Shown in pieces: positions 1 through 7,214 of a DNA stretch of 52,379 nucleotides (positions are counted from its first letter, which is position 1; each line of letters opens with the position of its first letter). This DNA comes from Elstera sp044372965 (GTDB lineage: Bacteria > Pseudomonadota > Alphaproteobacteria > Elsterales > Elsteraceae), in assembly GCF_044372965.1 (NCBI RefSeq), contig NZ_JBILQX010000006.1, forward strand, positions 1 to 52,379. The letters run 5' to 3'. The position numbers were made by a program, and so were the translations under genes. The notes under the pieces were generated by a model that did no database searches, was not told where the DNA came from, and saw only the letters and a program-made list of their open reading frames with translations.

Positions 1-27
1 CCAGCAGCGCACGCTGCAAACCTCAAA

Positions 28-80
28 GCAATGGGGCCAGTCTCTCCGCCCGTTCCGGGCTCCGAGCCTGGCCCCATTGC
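28..80. repeat. Inverted repeat downstream of the tape measure gene
   Basis: Perfect 13-bp arms at 28-40 and 68-80 (gcaatggggccag and its complement) flank a 27-bp loop. It lies about 70 bp beyond the tape measure stop on the minus strand. Neither side has a U-tract, so it is not a classical intrinsic terminator. It may be an mRNA-end hairpin. Positions 81-150 show no gene. Confidence 0.6.
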
Positions 81-150
81 CTATACCGCACCAAACAACG
101 TAACTTTAACGCAGGCTCTACTTTCAGCCGGATGAAAGTTCCAAGGCAGG

Positions 151-1413
151 TCACCCCGCCTGAATACCCAGCGTCTCCAACCCAACCGAGCCCGCCTTAT
201 AGCCCCCTAAGGCGGTTTTGCTGCGCGCCTCGAAGGCTTGCGCGAGGTTTTCAGGCTTACTTTCGGTGGTCACGGCCTTCCTACCCGCAACATAATCATC
301 CTTATTCTTGACAAGATCAGACAGCAAAATTGCCGACTGTTTTTCTTTCATGACGGACTTTAGCTCAAAATCCAAATCATCCTTATCGAATTTTCCATTC
401 CTAATCGCTTCAGCAATCAGTTCCAACGGGTCTTGTTTCAGATTTATCGCCTGCTGACGCAGCACCGCAATATCAACTCCCCTTCCCTTGAATAGTTCTC
501 GTACATCCGCATCATTTAACTGCGCGAAAAGCTCTTCGGTGGCTTTCACCGCTTGGGCGGGGTCGCTCGCCCGGAGTTGGGCGATTTCCAGTAGACTGGT
601 AGCGCTGCCGATGGATTGTTCGGACGAGACGCCGAACTGCTCGACCCGGTTCACCACCGGAGCAAAACTGCTTTTCATCAGCGCGTCGGGCAGCGGCGCG
701 TCGTTGAAAATAGTATTCATCTGCGCGAGGCGGACGCGGACCTCGGCCATATTCTCCTGCACCGGGCGCAGCAGCGGCATAACCATATCGGCGAGATCAC
801 CCGGAGCCATATTGTGGACATAGGCCGTTTTGGCAAACGCATCCGAAACTTCCTGAGTATTCAGGCGAAGGGCGAGATTGCCTTTATCGTCAGTTTTCTC
901 AAGTTCTGTCTTATCGAGATTAAGCGTGTTGACCTTGCTAAACAGATCGACCAGAGCCGATGGCGATTGCAGCAATTCTTGCGAGCGTTTGAGCGTCGCT
1001 TGGCCGAATTCATCGGTCTGGGTGGCAGAGGCCCCGGTTTGGTGCTGGAGCTTTTCGAGTTCACTATTGAATTTCGCGGTCATCTGCGCGAGCGGATCGA
1101 GGGCCGCGTAAAGCAGATTGAGGGCTCCGGTCATTTTCGCCAACCGTGCAACGAACCCCGCCGCTGTTACCAATCCAGGTGTCAACGCCGGAATCACCTC
1201 CGCCCCCTCCCCCTGGGGCACCGCCTGCCCGGCCCCAACCGGGGGACGATAGACGGCGGGCTGAAGGCTAGCTCCCTCCGGGTCGGCCGTCAGCGCCGCC
1301 CTTGCGCTTGCCGCCGGGGTTTGGGCGAGGGTTTGTTGGAAGGCTTCCACGTCGCGGGTGGCGCGGCGCAGGGCCTGGCTGAACAGATCGATTTCGGGAA
1401 TAGTGGTCGCCAT
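151..1413 (-). CDS. Phage tail tape measure-like protein (short)
   Basis: The predicted product is 420 aa, Ala/Leu/Gln-rich and largely helical. A hydrophobic stretch at about residues 75-110 is followed by heptad-like helices, as in the N-terminal part of tape measure proteins, which set tail length. I chose the ATG at 1413 because it has GGAGG at the right spacing; the frame is open further upstream but would run through a terminator hairpin. It is the last gene of the minus-strand tail operon here, directly after sheath and tube. It is short for a Mu-type tape measure (roughly 700 aa) and lacks a long C-terminal hydrophobic and domain region. It also lacks the usual pair of frameshifting chaperone ORFs between it and the tube gene. 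The call rests on position and composition more than on motifs. It may be a truncated or specialised tape measure. Confidence 0.6.
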   Translation of the reverse strand: MATTIPEIDLFSQALRRATRDVEAFQQTLAQTPAASARAALTADPEGASLQPAVYRPPVGAGQAVPQGEGAEVIPALTPGLVTAAGFVARLAKMTGALNLLYAALDPLAQMTAKFNSELEKLQHQTGASATQTDEFGQATLKRSQELLQSPSALVDLFSKVNTLNLDKTELEKTDDKGNLALRLNTQEVSDAFAKTAYVHNMAPGDLADMVMPLLRPVQENMAEVRVRLAQMNTIFNDAPLPDALMKSSFAPVVNRVEQFGVSSEQSIGSATSLLEIAQLRASDPAQAVKATEELFAQLNDADVRELFKGRGVDIAVLRQQAINLKQDPLELIAEAIRNGKFDKDDLDFELKSVMKEKQSAILLSDLVKNKDDYVAGRKAVTTESKPENLAQAFEARSKTALGGYKAGSVGLETLGIQAG

Positions 1414-1441
1414 AAACGCCTCCGGAACGCGGGAAAAATTG

Positions 1442-1478
1442 AAAAAAGAGCCCCCGGTTCGGCGGAACCGAACCGGGG
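1442..1478 (-). terminator. Intrinsic terminator between tube and tape measure genes
   Basis: A perfect 11-bp stem (1452-1462 with 1468-1478) and a 5-nt loop are followed on the minus strand by six U. It lies just after the tube stop. The U-tract ends 28 nt before the tape measure ATG, which leaves no room for a promoter between them. Expression of the tape measure therefore needs read-through or RNA processing. Confidence 0.8.
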
Positions 1479-1487
1479 AACCAAAAA

Positions 1488-1865
1488 TTAGGCGATAATT
1501 TCTTCGCACTTGGTGGCGGTGAACTTCAGTTCGACCTGGCCGCCGTCCTTACCCGTAATTTTCGGGCGGGAGTTTTGGCGGGCTTCGGACAGAATGAAGC
1601 GCTGGCCGGTATCGAATTCGGCCACAACGGTGACGCCGCACATGCCAACGAACCGGGCAACACTATCGCCCGGTTTCACCATCAGCTTGCAGGTGAGTTC
1701 GGCGGCTTTGAATTCGGCGGTAAAGCCGGTTTCGTAATCGCCTTCGACTTCCTTGATTTCGTCGCCCGCCAAGGTGAGCGACACGCTTTTTTCGGTACGC
1801 AGAACCTCGCCATCGACCGTTACCCGGGCTTTACCGAGAACGCGGTCGCCGCAAACATTAGCCAT
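1488..1865 (-). CDS. Contractile phage tail tube protein (Mu gpM-like)
   Basis: The product is 125 aa, close to Mu gpM (118 aa). It begins MANVCGDRV and shows the beta-rich pattern of the tail tube family: a DGE..RTEKS.SLT segment, a central GFTAEF.AAELTCKL strand pair and a C-terminal GQVELKFTA strand. Rings of this protein form the inner tube that is driven out when the sheath contracts. It follows the sheath gene by 12 bp and is clearly in the same operon. It ends at an intrinsic terminator, so sheath and tube can be made without the tape measure. In contractile phages the gene after the tube normally encodes tail assembly chaperones, and none is found here. Family assignment is by order plus fold pattern. 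Confidence 0.8.
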   Translation of the reverse strand: MANVCGDRVLGKARVTVDGEVLRTEKSVSLTLAGDEIKEVEGDYETGFTAEFKAAELTCKLMVKPGDSVARFVGMCGVTVVAEFDTGQRFILSEARQNSRPKITGKDGGQVELKFTATKCEEIIA

Positions 1866-1877
1866 AGTGACTCTCCC

Positions 1878-3344
1878 TTAGATAATGAACTGCAACTGCC
1901 CCGCAAACACGCGGAACTGGTTGACGAGGTTGGTGGGGATGAGGGCGTTCACGCGGTTGCGGTCGGCGGCGTCGCGCTCGACCACGATTTCCCGCTTGAA
2001 GAGATCGATATTCTCGACGAGGCCGAGCGCTTCCCACAGCAAGGCGCGGGCGATCAACTCGTCCTTCAGCAGGTCCGGCGTTACGATGGGTTGGCCCGCC
2101 AGAATGCGCGTGCCGTTATCGGCCAGCTTATGGCGCGGGAATTTGCTTTCGATGAGGAAGCGAATGTCTTTGCGCAGGAACGAGAGGGTGGCGGGCGTTT
2201 GCACGTCCAGCCACGCCGCGTCCTGCTGGCCCCAGGCGTTCTTTTGGTAGGTGGTGATTTCGCGCTGGATCTGCACGCGCCCGTCGCCGCTGACCATGAA
2301 CGTCGCAATGCCGTCGTAGAGCAGAATATTCTGCTCGTCCTGGCGGAAGCGGTCGCCGGAGATAGGCGGCAACAGGCCTTTCAGGGCGAGGGTATGGATC
2401 GGGCGGGCCGGGTCGATCGGCAGATGGAACGCCGCAACCGCGCCGTAAGCCGCCGCCCATTCATAGGCCGGGCTCGGGGATTTATTGAAGCCAAGGCAGC
2501 TTACGAACTGATTGTTGCGCGTGCTCCCCCAGGTGGAAAGCTGCGCCAAGGTGCCGCGCCGGGCGGTGAAGGCAATCGCTTCGCGCATCACGGTCGGGCC
2601 GGAGACGGTCAGCAGCCAATCGTCCAGCACGGCCATATTGGCGGGATCGGTCCAGGGGCTGATGAGGAACTCGTAATGCTCCCCGCCGATGGCGGCGAGG
2701 ATGGTGGTCAGATCGGGATTGCCCGCGCCCACCACCGTTTGCGTGATGAGGATGGCAATGCCTCCCGGCAGGCGCTCGCCGGGGAAATAGGCGGTACGCA
2801 GGTCGATCTCGTTCCCGCCCTCCCCGGCATTCACCGCCGTCAGGCTAACGACCGCGCCGGTACGAGTGGCCGTGACCGGCAGATCAGCGTCGAGGTTGAT
2901 CGCCGCCAGCAGGTTGGTCGCGACGACATCCGCCGTCTCGCCCGGCTTCACGCGGGACTGCACGCGCCGCCCGCCGATATAAAGGGCGAGCAACCCGCTT
3001 TCGGTCGGCACCGTGCCGGTCAGATCGATTGTCCAGGCGGCTTTTACCCCGGCGGCGAGATCATCGACGCCAATCGCGTAGGTTTCGGTATAGGCATTAT
3101 TATCGCGGACGCGCTGGATCATGTGATGCAGTTGCGAGCCCGCGCCGAAGCCAATGCGGGCCTGGTCGGAACTGGTGATGAGCTGCGGCACCAGCGCCGG
3201 ATAGGTGCCGGTCGCAAGGCGCTGGCCGATCACCAGTAGCTTGGTCGGGAACTGAGGCAAGCCGCCGCCCGCCTTGCTGGCGTCAAACTCAAGATAGGTG
3301 AAGGGCGTCCGAATGGAATTCGGAATATCGTTGAAGACGATCAT
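1878..3344 (-). CDS. Contractile phage tail sheath protein (Mu gpL-like)
   Basis: The product is 488 aa, against about 495 for Mu gpL. The N-terminus (FNDIPNSIRTPFTYLEFDAS) and the following LVIGQRLATGTYPALVPQLI segment match the Mu-type sheath family. The C-terminal third, with RFLIESKFPRHKLADNG and an INLVNQFRVFAGQLQF-like end, is the conserved sheath core that interlocks neighbouring subunits. The sheath surrounds the tube and contracts to inject it. It lies between DUF2635 (6 bp upstream) and the tube gene (12 bp downstream), the Mu order. No frameshift or internal stop is seen. This gene shows that the tail is contractile (myovirus-like), unlike the siphovirus-like tail of the Rhodobacter gene transfer agent. 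Confidence 0.92.
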   Translation of the reverse strand: MIVFNDIPNSIRTPFTYLEFDASKAGGGLPQFPTKLLVIGQRLATGTYPALVPQLITSSDQARIGFGAGSQLHHMIQRVRDNNAYTETYAIGVDDLAAGVKAAWTIDLTGTVPTESGLLALYIGGRRVQSRVKPGETADVVATNLLAAINLDADLPVTATRTGAVVSLTAVNAGEGGNEIDLRTAYFPGERLPGGIAILITQTVVGAGNPDLTTILAAIGGEHYEFLISPWTDPANMAVLDDWLLTVSGPTVMREAIAFTARRGTLAQLSTWGSTRNNQFVSCLGFNKSPSPAYEWAAAYGAVAAFHLPIDPARPIHTLALKGLLPPISGDRFRQDEQNILLYDGIATFMVSGDGRVQIQREITTYQKNAWGQQDAAWLDVQTPATLSFLRKDIRFLIESKFPRHKLADNGTRILAGQPIVTPDLLKDELIARALLWEALGLVENIDLFKREIVVERDAADRNRVNALIPTNLVNQFRVFAGQLQFII

Positions 3345-3350
3345 ACAAGC

Positions 3351-3545
3351 CTACTCCTGGGCAGATTTACGCGGGCGCGCGGGGGCCGGAACGATCACAT
3401 CGCCCTCGGCCAAACGGCGCAGCCAATAGGGGGTGGCGGGCACCTCGGCCCCGGTTTCCGGCAACGCACGGCCGGTATCGGGATCGAGGACGCGCAAATG
3501 GGTTCCGGGCAGGTCGGCACCTGCCGGGGCGGGAATCACAAACAT
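3351..3545 (-). CDS. DUF2635 family phage protein (Mu gp38-like)
   Basis: The product is 64 aa. The pattern LRVLDPDTGRALPETGAEVP, then a YWLRRLAEGDV motif and a short basic tail, is characteristic of DUF2635, found immediately upstream of the sheath in Mu-like phages. Its role is unknown; position and co-conservation suggest tail assembly. The ATG has a GGAG-type ribosome site. The gene lies 9 bp after the tail terminator gene and 6 bp before the sheath gene, so it is translated from the same message. Confidence 0.85.
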   Translation of the reverse strand: MFVIPAPAGADLPGTHLRVLDPDTGRALPETGAEVPATPYWLRRLAEGDVIVPAPARPRKSAQE

Positions 3546-3554
3546 GGGTGTCTC

Positions 3555-4130
3555 CTAAAATTGGAAATGGCCGGGGCCGAAGGGCGGCACCGGCGGACGG
3601 GTTGGCGGAAGGGGGAGTTCATCCGCGGGCGGCGGCAGGCTGCTGGTCGGCAGCACATACTCCGGCGCGAATAGGGTGAAGGGCGGCAGATCCTCGTCCG
3701 CCGCCCGGGATTCGGACAACAGCAGGGGCGCGTCGAACTCGAACAGCACCCACAATCGGGCCTGATCGAGCCGAACGATGCGCACGCCGTGGTACGCCAT
3801 CGGTTCCGAGCAAGTATCCGGTGCCCAGGCGAGCAGCGCGTACCACAGCGCCCGGCGGATGCTCGTCATCGCGGCTTCCGCCGCCGCCTGCCCGCGCGGG
3901 TCCGCCGAGGCATCGAGCACCGCGACAATGCCAATCCGTTGATGCAAAACCTGCAATAGGTTTTCATCGGCACGGTTGGGCTCGGCCTTATCGTCGAGCG
4001 GAACCACAAACGCCGCCGGAAACTCGGTGAGCGTTTGCGTCAGCGCCGCCTCCACCGTCGCCGCCCCCGCCACTCTTTCGGCAAAAGGGTCGGCAAGGGC
4101 ACGGAGGCGCTGGATGATTTCAGTGAGCAT
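3555..4130 (-). CDS. Phage tail terminator-like protein (Mu gp37/DUF1834-like)
   Basis: The product is 191 aa from the ATG at 4130 (AGGACC upstream; an upstream TTG at 4151 would also be in frame). The layout is a helical N-terminus (LTEIIQRLRALADPF), an LxxTLTEFPAAFVVPL segment and a central VLHQRIGIVAVLDASADPRGQ stretch. This is the pattern of Gp37-type proteins that cap the tail and join it to the head. It ends in a Pro-rich tail. It is the first gene of the Mu-type tail block. A REPIN-like repeat at 4148-4300 fills the gap to the head closure gene, so the head and tail modules meet here. The name is inferred from order and length; sequence evidence is moderate. Confidence 0.65.
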   Translation of the reverse strand: MLTEIIQRLRALADPFAERVAGAATVEAALTQTLTEFPAAFVVPLDDKAEPNRADENLLQVLHQRIGIVAVLDASADPRGQAAAEAAMTSIRRALWYALLAWAPDTCSEPMAYHGVRIVRLDQARLWVLFEFDAPLLLSESRAADEDLPPFTLFAPEYVLPTSSLPPPADELPLPPTRPPVPPFGPGHFQF

Positions 4131-4147
4131 GGGGGGTCCTTTACTAG

Positions 4148-4300
4148 GCAAAGGCTCCGCCTCTGCACTCCGCTTAAGGGGCTTTCCCCTTAAGAATCCC
4201 TTTAATTGTCAGAGACTTGAAGCGTTGGCGCTTTGCTCAAAAGGAAATGGGATTATCAAGGGGCAAGCCCCTTGATCGGAGGTTTGGAGGCAGCGCCTCC
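4148..4300. repeat. REPIN-like palindromic element, copy 1
   Basis: This 153-bp element is built from four palindromes. An outer AGGC..GCCT dyad is followed by ACTCCGCT, a TTAAGGGG/CCCCTTAA dyad and GAATCCC. After about 55 variable bp come GGGATT, a TCAAGGGGC/GCCCCTTGA dyad, CGGAGGTTTG and a GGAGGC/GCCTCC dyad. The same plan recurs at 7064-7214 and, in the other orientation, at 23535-23706. It separates the head closure and tail terminator genes within the phage operon. Confidence 0.8.
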
Positions 4301-4310
4301 ATACTCCCTC

Positions 4311-4745
4311 TCACGGCGTGGACGGTGGAACCCGTTCCAGCAGGGTGCAGTCGAGGGAGAGGAAGCGATTACGGTGGGCAAGATCGGCGACGCTACAAAT
4401 GCGCCAGCGTTCGCGCCGTCGCCGCCAATAGAGGATCGTGTCGATCCCATCGGCTTCGGCGAGAAACAGGGAGTAGCGCGTGAGCAGGCGGATTTGCGGG
4501 GTTTCGCGCCCGGTTTCAGCCGCAACGTCGCGCCCGAACAGTGTCGCGTGACCGGCGAGGTTTTCGACCGAGGCCCAGATGAAGGCCAGCGTCGAATAGC
4601 TGCGGGTCAAACCACCGTCCGGGGCGGGGTCGTCCTTGGCGCGCTGCACGAAAAACCGCTCGCGCAACGCACCGATTTCCGGAGCCGTCACTATGGCGGG
4701 CGGAAGGTTCCCCCGCTTGAGCTCCGGCGGGGCCATGCCGCTCAT
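4311..4745 (-). CDS. Phage head closure / head-tail joining protein
   Basis: The product is 144 aa, beginning MSGMAPPELKRGNLP (a second ATG lies at 4736). The pattern is an R.FVQRAK.DP.PDGG.TRSY.TLA.IWASVENLAG block, an arginine-rich centre (TPQIRLLTRYSLFLAEADGI) and a final CSVADLAHRNRFLSLDC. This matches the SPP1 gp16/HK97 gp7-type closure family (Phage_H_T_join), which plugs the portal-connector channel after DNA packaging. Its start overlaps the connector stop by ATGA (4742-4745), so translation is coupled. The 3' end is followed by the REPIN-like element. Confidence 0.8.
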   Translation of the reverse strand: MSGMAPPELKRGNLPPAIVTAPEIGALRERFFVQRAKDDPAPDGGLTRSYSTLAFIWASVENLAGHATLFGRDVAAETGRETPQIRLLTRYSLFLAEADGIDTILYWRRRRERWRICSVADLAHRNRFLSLDCTLLERVPPSTP

Positions 4746-5311
4746 AGCCGGAACATCCGAAACGGATGCCAGAGCGCCGCGACGCCGAAGGGTAGTGGTT
4801 GCACGCTATCGGTCGGCACCGCCTCGCGCCGCTCGTACCAATGGGCAATGAGCATCAGCATGCCTTGACGCAACGCTGCGGGAACCGCCTCGGGCGTATC
4901 GGCGAGGCCGGTTTCATAGACGATGCGAAAGCCGCCAATCGGAATGCTCGGCTCCGGCCAAACGGTGATCGGAGCCATGCGGGTGCCGGAAACGATGTAA
5001 CGGTCGGACGGAATCAGGCTGACCCCGCCGCTCGCATCGCGCTGTTCCACCGCCAGCACCGCCCGGATCGGCCCGCAGGGCAAGCGGACGACATCGGGCA
5101 GATAATCGACGGTGAGGCCGAGGGTTTGCGGCAGCAAACGACGGCGCAACGCCTGCTCGCACACTTGCCGGGCGGAGGCGATTAGCGCCGCCAACAGCGG
5201 CGCTTCGTCGGGGTCGGTTGCAGGCGGCTCCGAAACGGGGAGCCGCAAAAAATCCGCCACCTCGGCCACGGTCAGCGGCTCGGCGACGGGGGGAATGAGG
5301 GTTGTGAGCAT
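4742..5311 (-). CDS. Phage head-tail connector (phiE125 gp8 / HK97 gp6 type)
   Basis: The product is 189 aa. EPLTVAEVADFLRLP near the N-terminus and PLLAALIASARQVCEQALRRRLLPQTL are hallmarks of this adaptor family, which docks under the portal. Later landmarks are YLPDVVRLPCGPI, a GFRIVYETGLADTPEAVPAALRQ segment and a conserved AHWYERREAV. The ribosome site AGGAGG lies 7-8 nt upstream. It follows the protease-capsid gene and overlaps the closure gene by 4 nt, as in HK97-type and GTA head clusters. Confidence 0.85.
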   Translation of the reverse strand: MLTTLIPPVAEPLTVAEVADFLRLPVSEPPATDPDEAPLLAALIASARQVCEQALRRRLLPQTLGLTVDYLPDVVRLPCGPIRAVLAVEQRDASGGVSLIPSDRYIVSGTRMAPITVWPEPSIPIGGFRIVYETGLADTPEAVPAALRQGMLMLIAHWYERREAVPTDSVQPLPFGVAALWHPFRMFRL

Positions 5312-5324
5312 GATTGATTTCCTC

Positions 5325-5408
5325 CTACGGCCCTCCCGGGCCTTCGGTTTGTTTGGGGTCGCTCAAACGCCGCGCGGGCTTAAGCGCGTTTTTGACGGTG
5401 TTGGTCAT
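5325..5408 (-). CDS. Possible 27-aa ORF between capsid and connector
   Basis: An ATG at 5408 opens a 27-codon frame (MTNTVKNALKPARRL...) that stops at a TAG at 5325. The AGGAGG of the connector gene begins in that stop codon, an arrangement consistent with translational coupling. No clear ribosome site precedes this ATG, and the peptide resembles nothing I recognise. It could equally be untranslated spacer. Confidence 0.25.
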   Translation of the reverse strand: MTNTVKNALKPARRLSDPKQTEGPGGP

Positions 5409-5422
5409 GGCGGAAAAACGCG

Positions 5423-7045
5423 CTACGGCGTCCAAGTGACGCCCGTAAGCACTGCCACCGCCGCCTCGTGCCGCAGCACGAGATCATGGGCGGTGACGCA
5501 GCGGATGATGGTTTGATCGAGCCCGAAGGCCGGGATAACGCTGCCGCCCGAGGGGTAGGCCGCCTCGCCGGAGGCATCGATCAGCAGGCCCGTGGCCTCG
5601 CCGATCAGCACGTCGGCCATATCGACCAGCAGGATTTCCGAAGCGGGCGCGGTCGGGATATGCAGGGAGGTTGCGACCGGGAACCCGTTCAGCGTGCCGT
5701 TCTGAAGCTCGGGCCGGAAGACAAAATGGCCGGAACCATCGCGCACCGCCATCAGCGCTTGCAGCGTGCGCGGGGCCATGATCCAGGCCGGGCGCAGCAT
5801 GCGGGCTTTGCCCTCCTGAAGCGCCAAAACCATATTCGCCAAATCCGCGACCATCGCCGCGACCGTCGCCCCACTGGAGGCGATTTCCTGGGCGGGCAGC
5901 ACCCAATGGCGAATACCCTTCGGATCATTGCCCGTGCCGGTCGGATTGCCGTAGAGGAAGGCGAGGTCTTCGCGCTCGGCCAGCGCCGTCACCAGATCGT
6001 CGCGCACCACTTGGTCGGCCGCCGGGGCGGAATAGCGGATGAGGTCGTTCGAAATCGGCACCAGCGCCGCCAGTTTCCGCGCCGTCAGCCGCACCTGCCC
6101 GAAGCTCGGCACCGAGGGGGTGATGGCGGTATTCTCGCCCAGGTATTCCGCCTGCGCCCCGCCGGTGAGCTTCGCCATCAGCAAGGTTCCGTGCGGCATC
6201 GGCACCAAAGTCGGCCCGAGGCGGCGCACGGCGGACGCCTTGCGCAAAAGTTCGATCACTTCCTGCGCCTGGATTTCGGGGACGAGATACCCGCCCGCCG
6301 CCCCAACGCCTGCCGCCAAGGCTTTCGCCGTATAGCCGTCGTTCCAGGTTTTCGCGGCAAAATCCGCCGCCCGCGCCGGGTCCCCGCGCCCGCCCGCAAG
6401 CGCGCGCAGCAGACGGCCAATGCCGTGGGCCGGGGCGTCACTCCCTTGCGGCTGAACCGCCGCACGCCGCACGGCAGTATCGAGCGCGTCGGTGCGCTGC
6501 TTCAAGGTGGCGAGATCGGCGGCAAGCGACGCCAGCGCCGGTTCAATCAAATCGGTCATGTTCTGTTCCTTGTGAGGGGGGTAGGTTTTCACCGTGAGCA
6601 CCCGCGCTTGCGGATGGCACGGAAAGGTAACGGGGCTGCATTCGAGCAGCTCGGCTTCCAAAATCCGCCGCTGCCCCGCGCCCGCGGATTCGGCCCGGCG
6701 GATGAGAAAGCCCAAGGACAGTCCATCGAGCGCGCCCTGTTTCAACAGCGCGTGGGCCTCGCGCCCAACCTGGGTTTCGAGCGCGAGTTGCCCGACGAGC
6801 CGCAACCCCTGGGCGTCCTCGCGCACGTCGATCCAGCGGCCAATCGGCTGGGCCGGATCGTGCTGCCACAGCAGGCGCGGCCAAGTGCCCGCCTGCCGGT
6901 GCCGCGCCAGACTGGCGGTAAAAGCTCCCGGAACGATGATGTCGCCTTCCAAATCCGGCACATCGAAAATCGTCCCATAACCTTCAATCCGGCCAGCCGT
7001 CGCCTCCGTCCCCGCAAAGGCTGCGGGGGCTTGTTTTTGAAGCAT
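5423..7045 (-). CDS. Fused HK97-type prohead protease and major capsid protein
   Basis: The product is 540 aa. Residues 1-155 are an S78-type prohead protease: IEGYGTIFD near the start, His62 in LLWQHD, Ser110 in DGLSLGF and Glu135 in LLECSPVTFP form the expected catalytic set. Residues from about 163 are an HK97-fold capsid: a helical delta-like segment (residues 165-200), then YLVPEIQAQEVIELL, LVPISNDLIRYSAP, FLYGNPTGTGNDPKGI and a GFPVATSLHIP segment. The fusion is in frame with no stop between the two. Met163 (codon top at 6559) has its own AAGGAA 6 nt upstream, so a capsid-only product of 378 aa may also be made. Protease and capsid are separate genes in HK97 and RcGTA, but fusions are known in other phages. 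The start at 7045 has AAGGA. The REPIN-like copy 2 lies just upstream. Confidence 0.92.
   Translation of the reverse strand: MLQKQAPAAFAGTEATAGRIEGYGTIFDVPDLEGDIIVPGAFTASLARHRQAGTWPRLLWQHDPAQPIGRWIDVREDAQGLRLVGQLALETQVGREAHALLKQGALDGLSLGFLIRRAESAGAGQRRILEAELLECSPVTFPCHPQARVLTVKTYPPHKEQNMTDLIEPALASLAADLATLKQRTDALDTAVRRAAVQPQGSDAPAHGIGRLLRALAGGRGDPARAADFAAKTWNDGYTAKALAAGVGAAGGYLVPEIQAQEVIELLRKASAVRRLGPTLVPMPHGTLLMAKLTGGAQAEYLGENTAITPSVPSFGQVRLTARKLAALVPISNDLIRYSAPAADQVVRDDLVTALAEREDLAFLYGNPTGTGNDPKGIRHWVLPAQEIASSGATVAAMVADLANMVLALQEGKARMLRPAWIMAPRTLQALMAVRDGSGHFVFRPELQNGTLNGFPVATSLHIPTAPASEILLVDMADVLIGEATGLLIDASGEAAYPSGGSVIPAFGLDQTIIRCVTAHDLVLRHEAAVAVLTGVTWTP
6557..6571 (-). promoter_or_regulatory. 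Internal ribosome site and start for capsid-only product
   Basis: On the minus strand AAGGAA (6566-6571) precedes an in-frame ATG (6557-6559) by 6 nt, exactly at the protease-capsid junction. This would allow extra capsid subunits without the protease domain, which the stoichiometry of a head demands. The site is seen; its use is inferred. Confidence 0.6.
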
Positions 7046-7063
7046 GGATTTTCCTTTGAGGTT

Positions 7064-7214
7064 GGCAGAGGCGCTGCCTCTGCACTCCGCTCAAGGGGCA
7101 TCGGCCCCTTGAGAATCCTCGTGTTTCCAGAGGCCGAGGATTATTCGGTTTAGATAAAATGGATTTTTAAGGGCCTTGGCCCTTAAACGGGGTTGTTAGG
7201 GGCAGCGCCCCTAA
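7064..7214. repeat. REPIN-like palindromic element, copy 2
   Basis: This 151-bp element has the same order as copy 1: a GGCAGAGGC/GCCTCTGC dyad, ACTCCGCT, CTCAAGGGGC/GCCCCTTGAG, GAATCC, a variable centre, GGATTT, TTAAGGGCC/GGCCCTTAA, CGGGGTTG and TTAGGGGC/GCCCCTAA. The last dyad overlaps the portal stop codon (7211-7213). It fills the space between portal and protease-capsid. Confidence 0.85.

Noticed and set aside
1575..3239. Plus-strand open frame of 554 codons antisense to sheath and tube
   Set aside because: It has no ribosome site and an Arg/Gly/Ala-rich composition typical of an antisense frame in high-GC DNA. The opposite strand encodes an unmistakable sheath.
5468..7153. Plus-strand open frame of 561 codons antisense to protease-capsid
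   Set aside because: The composition is that of a shadow frame, and the minus strand has clear protease and capsid motifs with a ribosome site.
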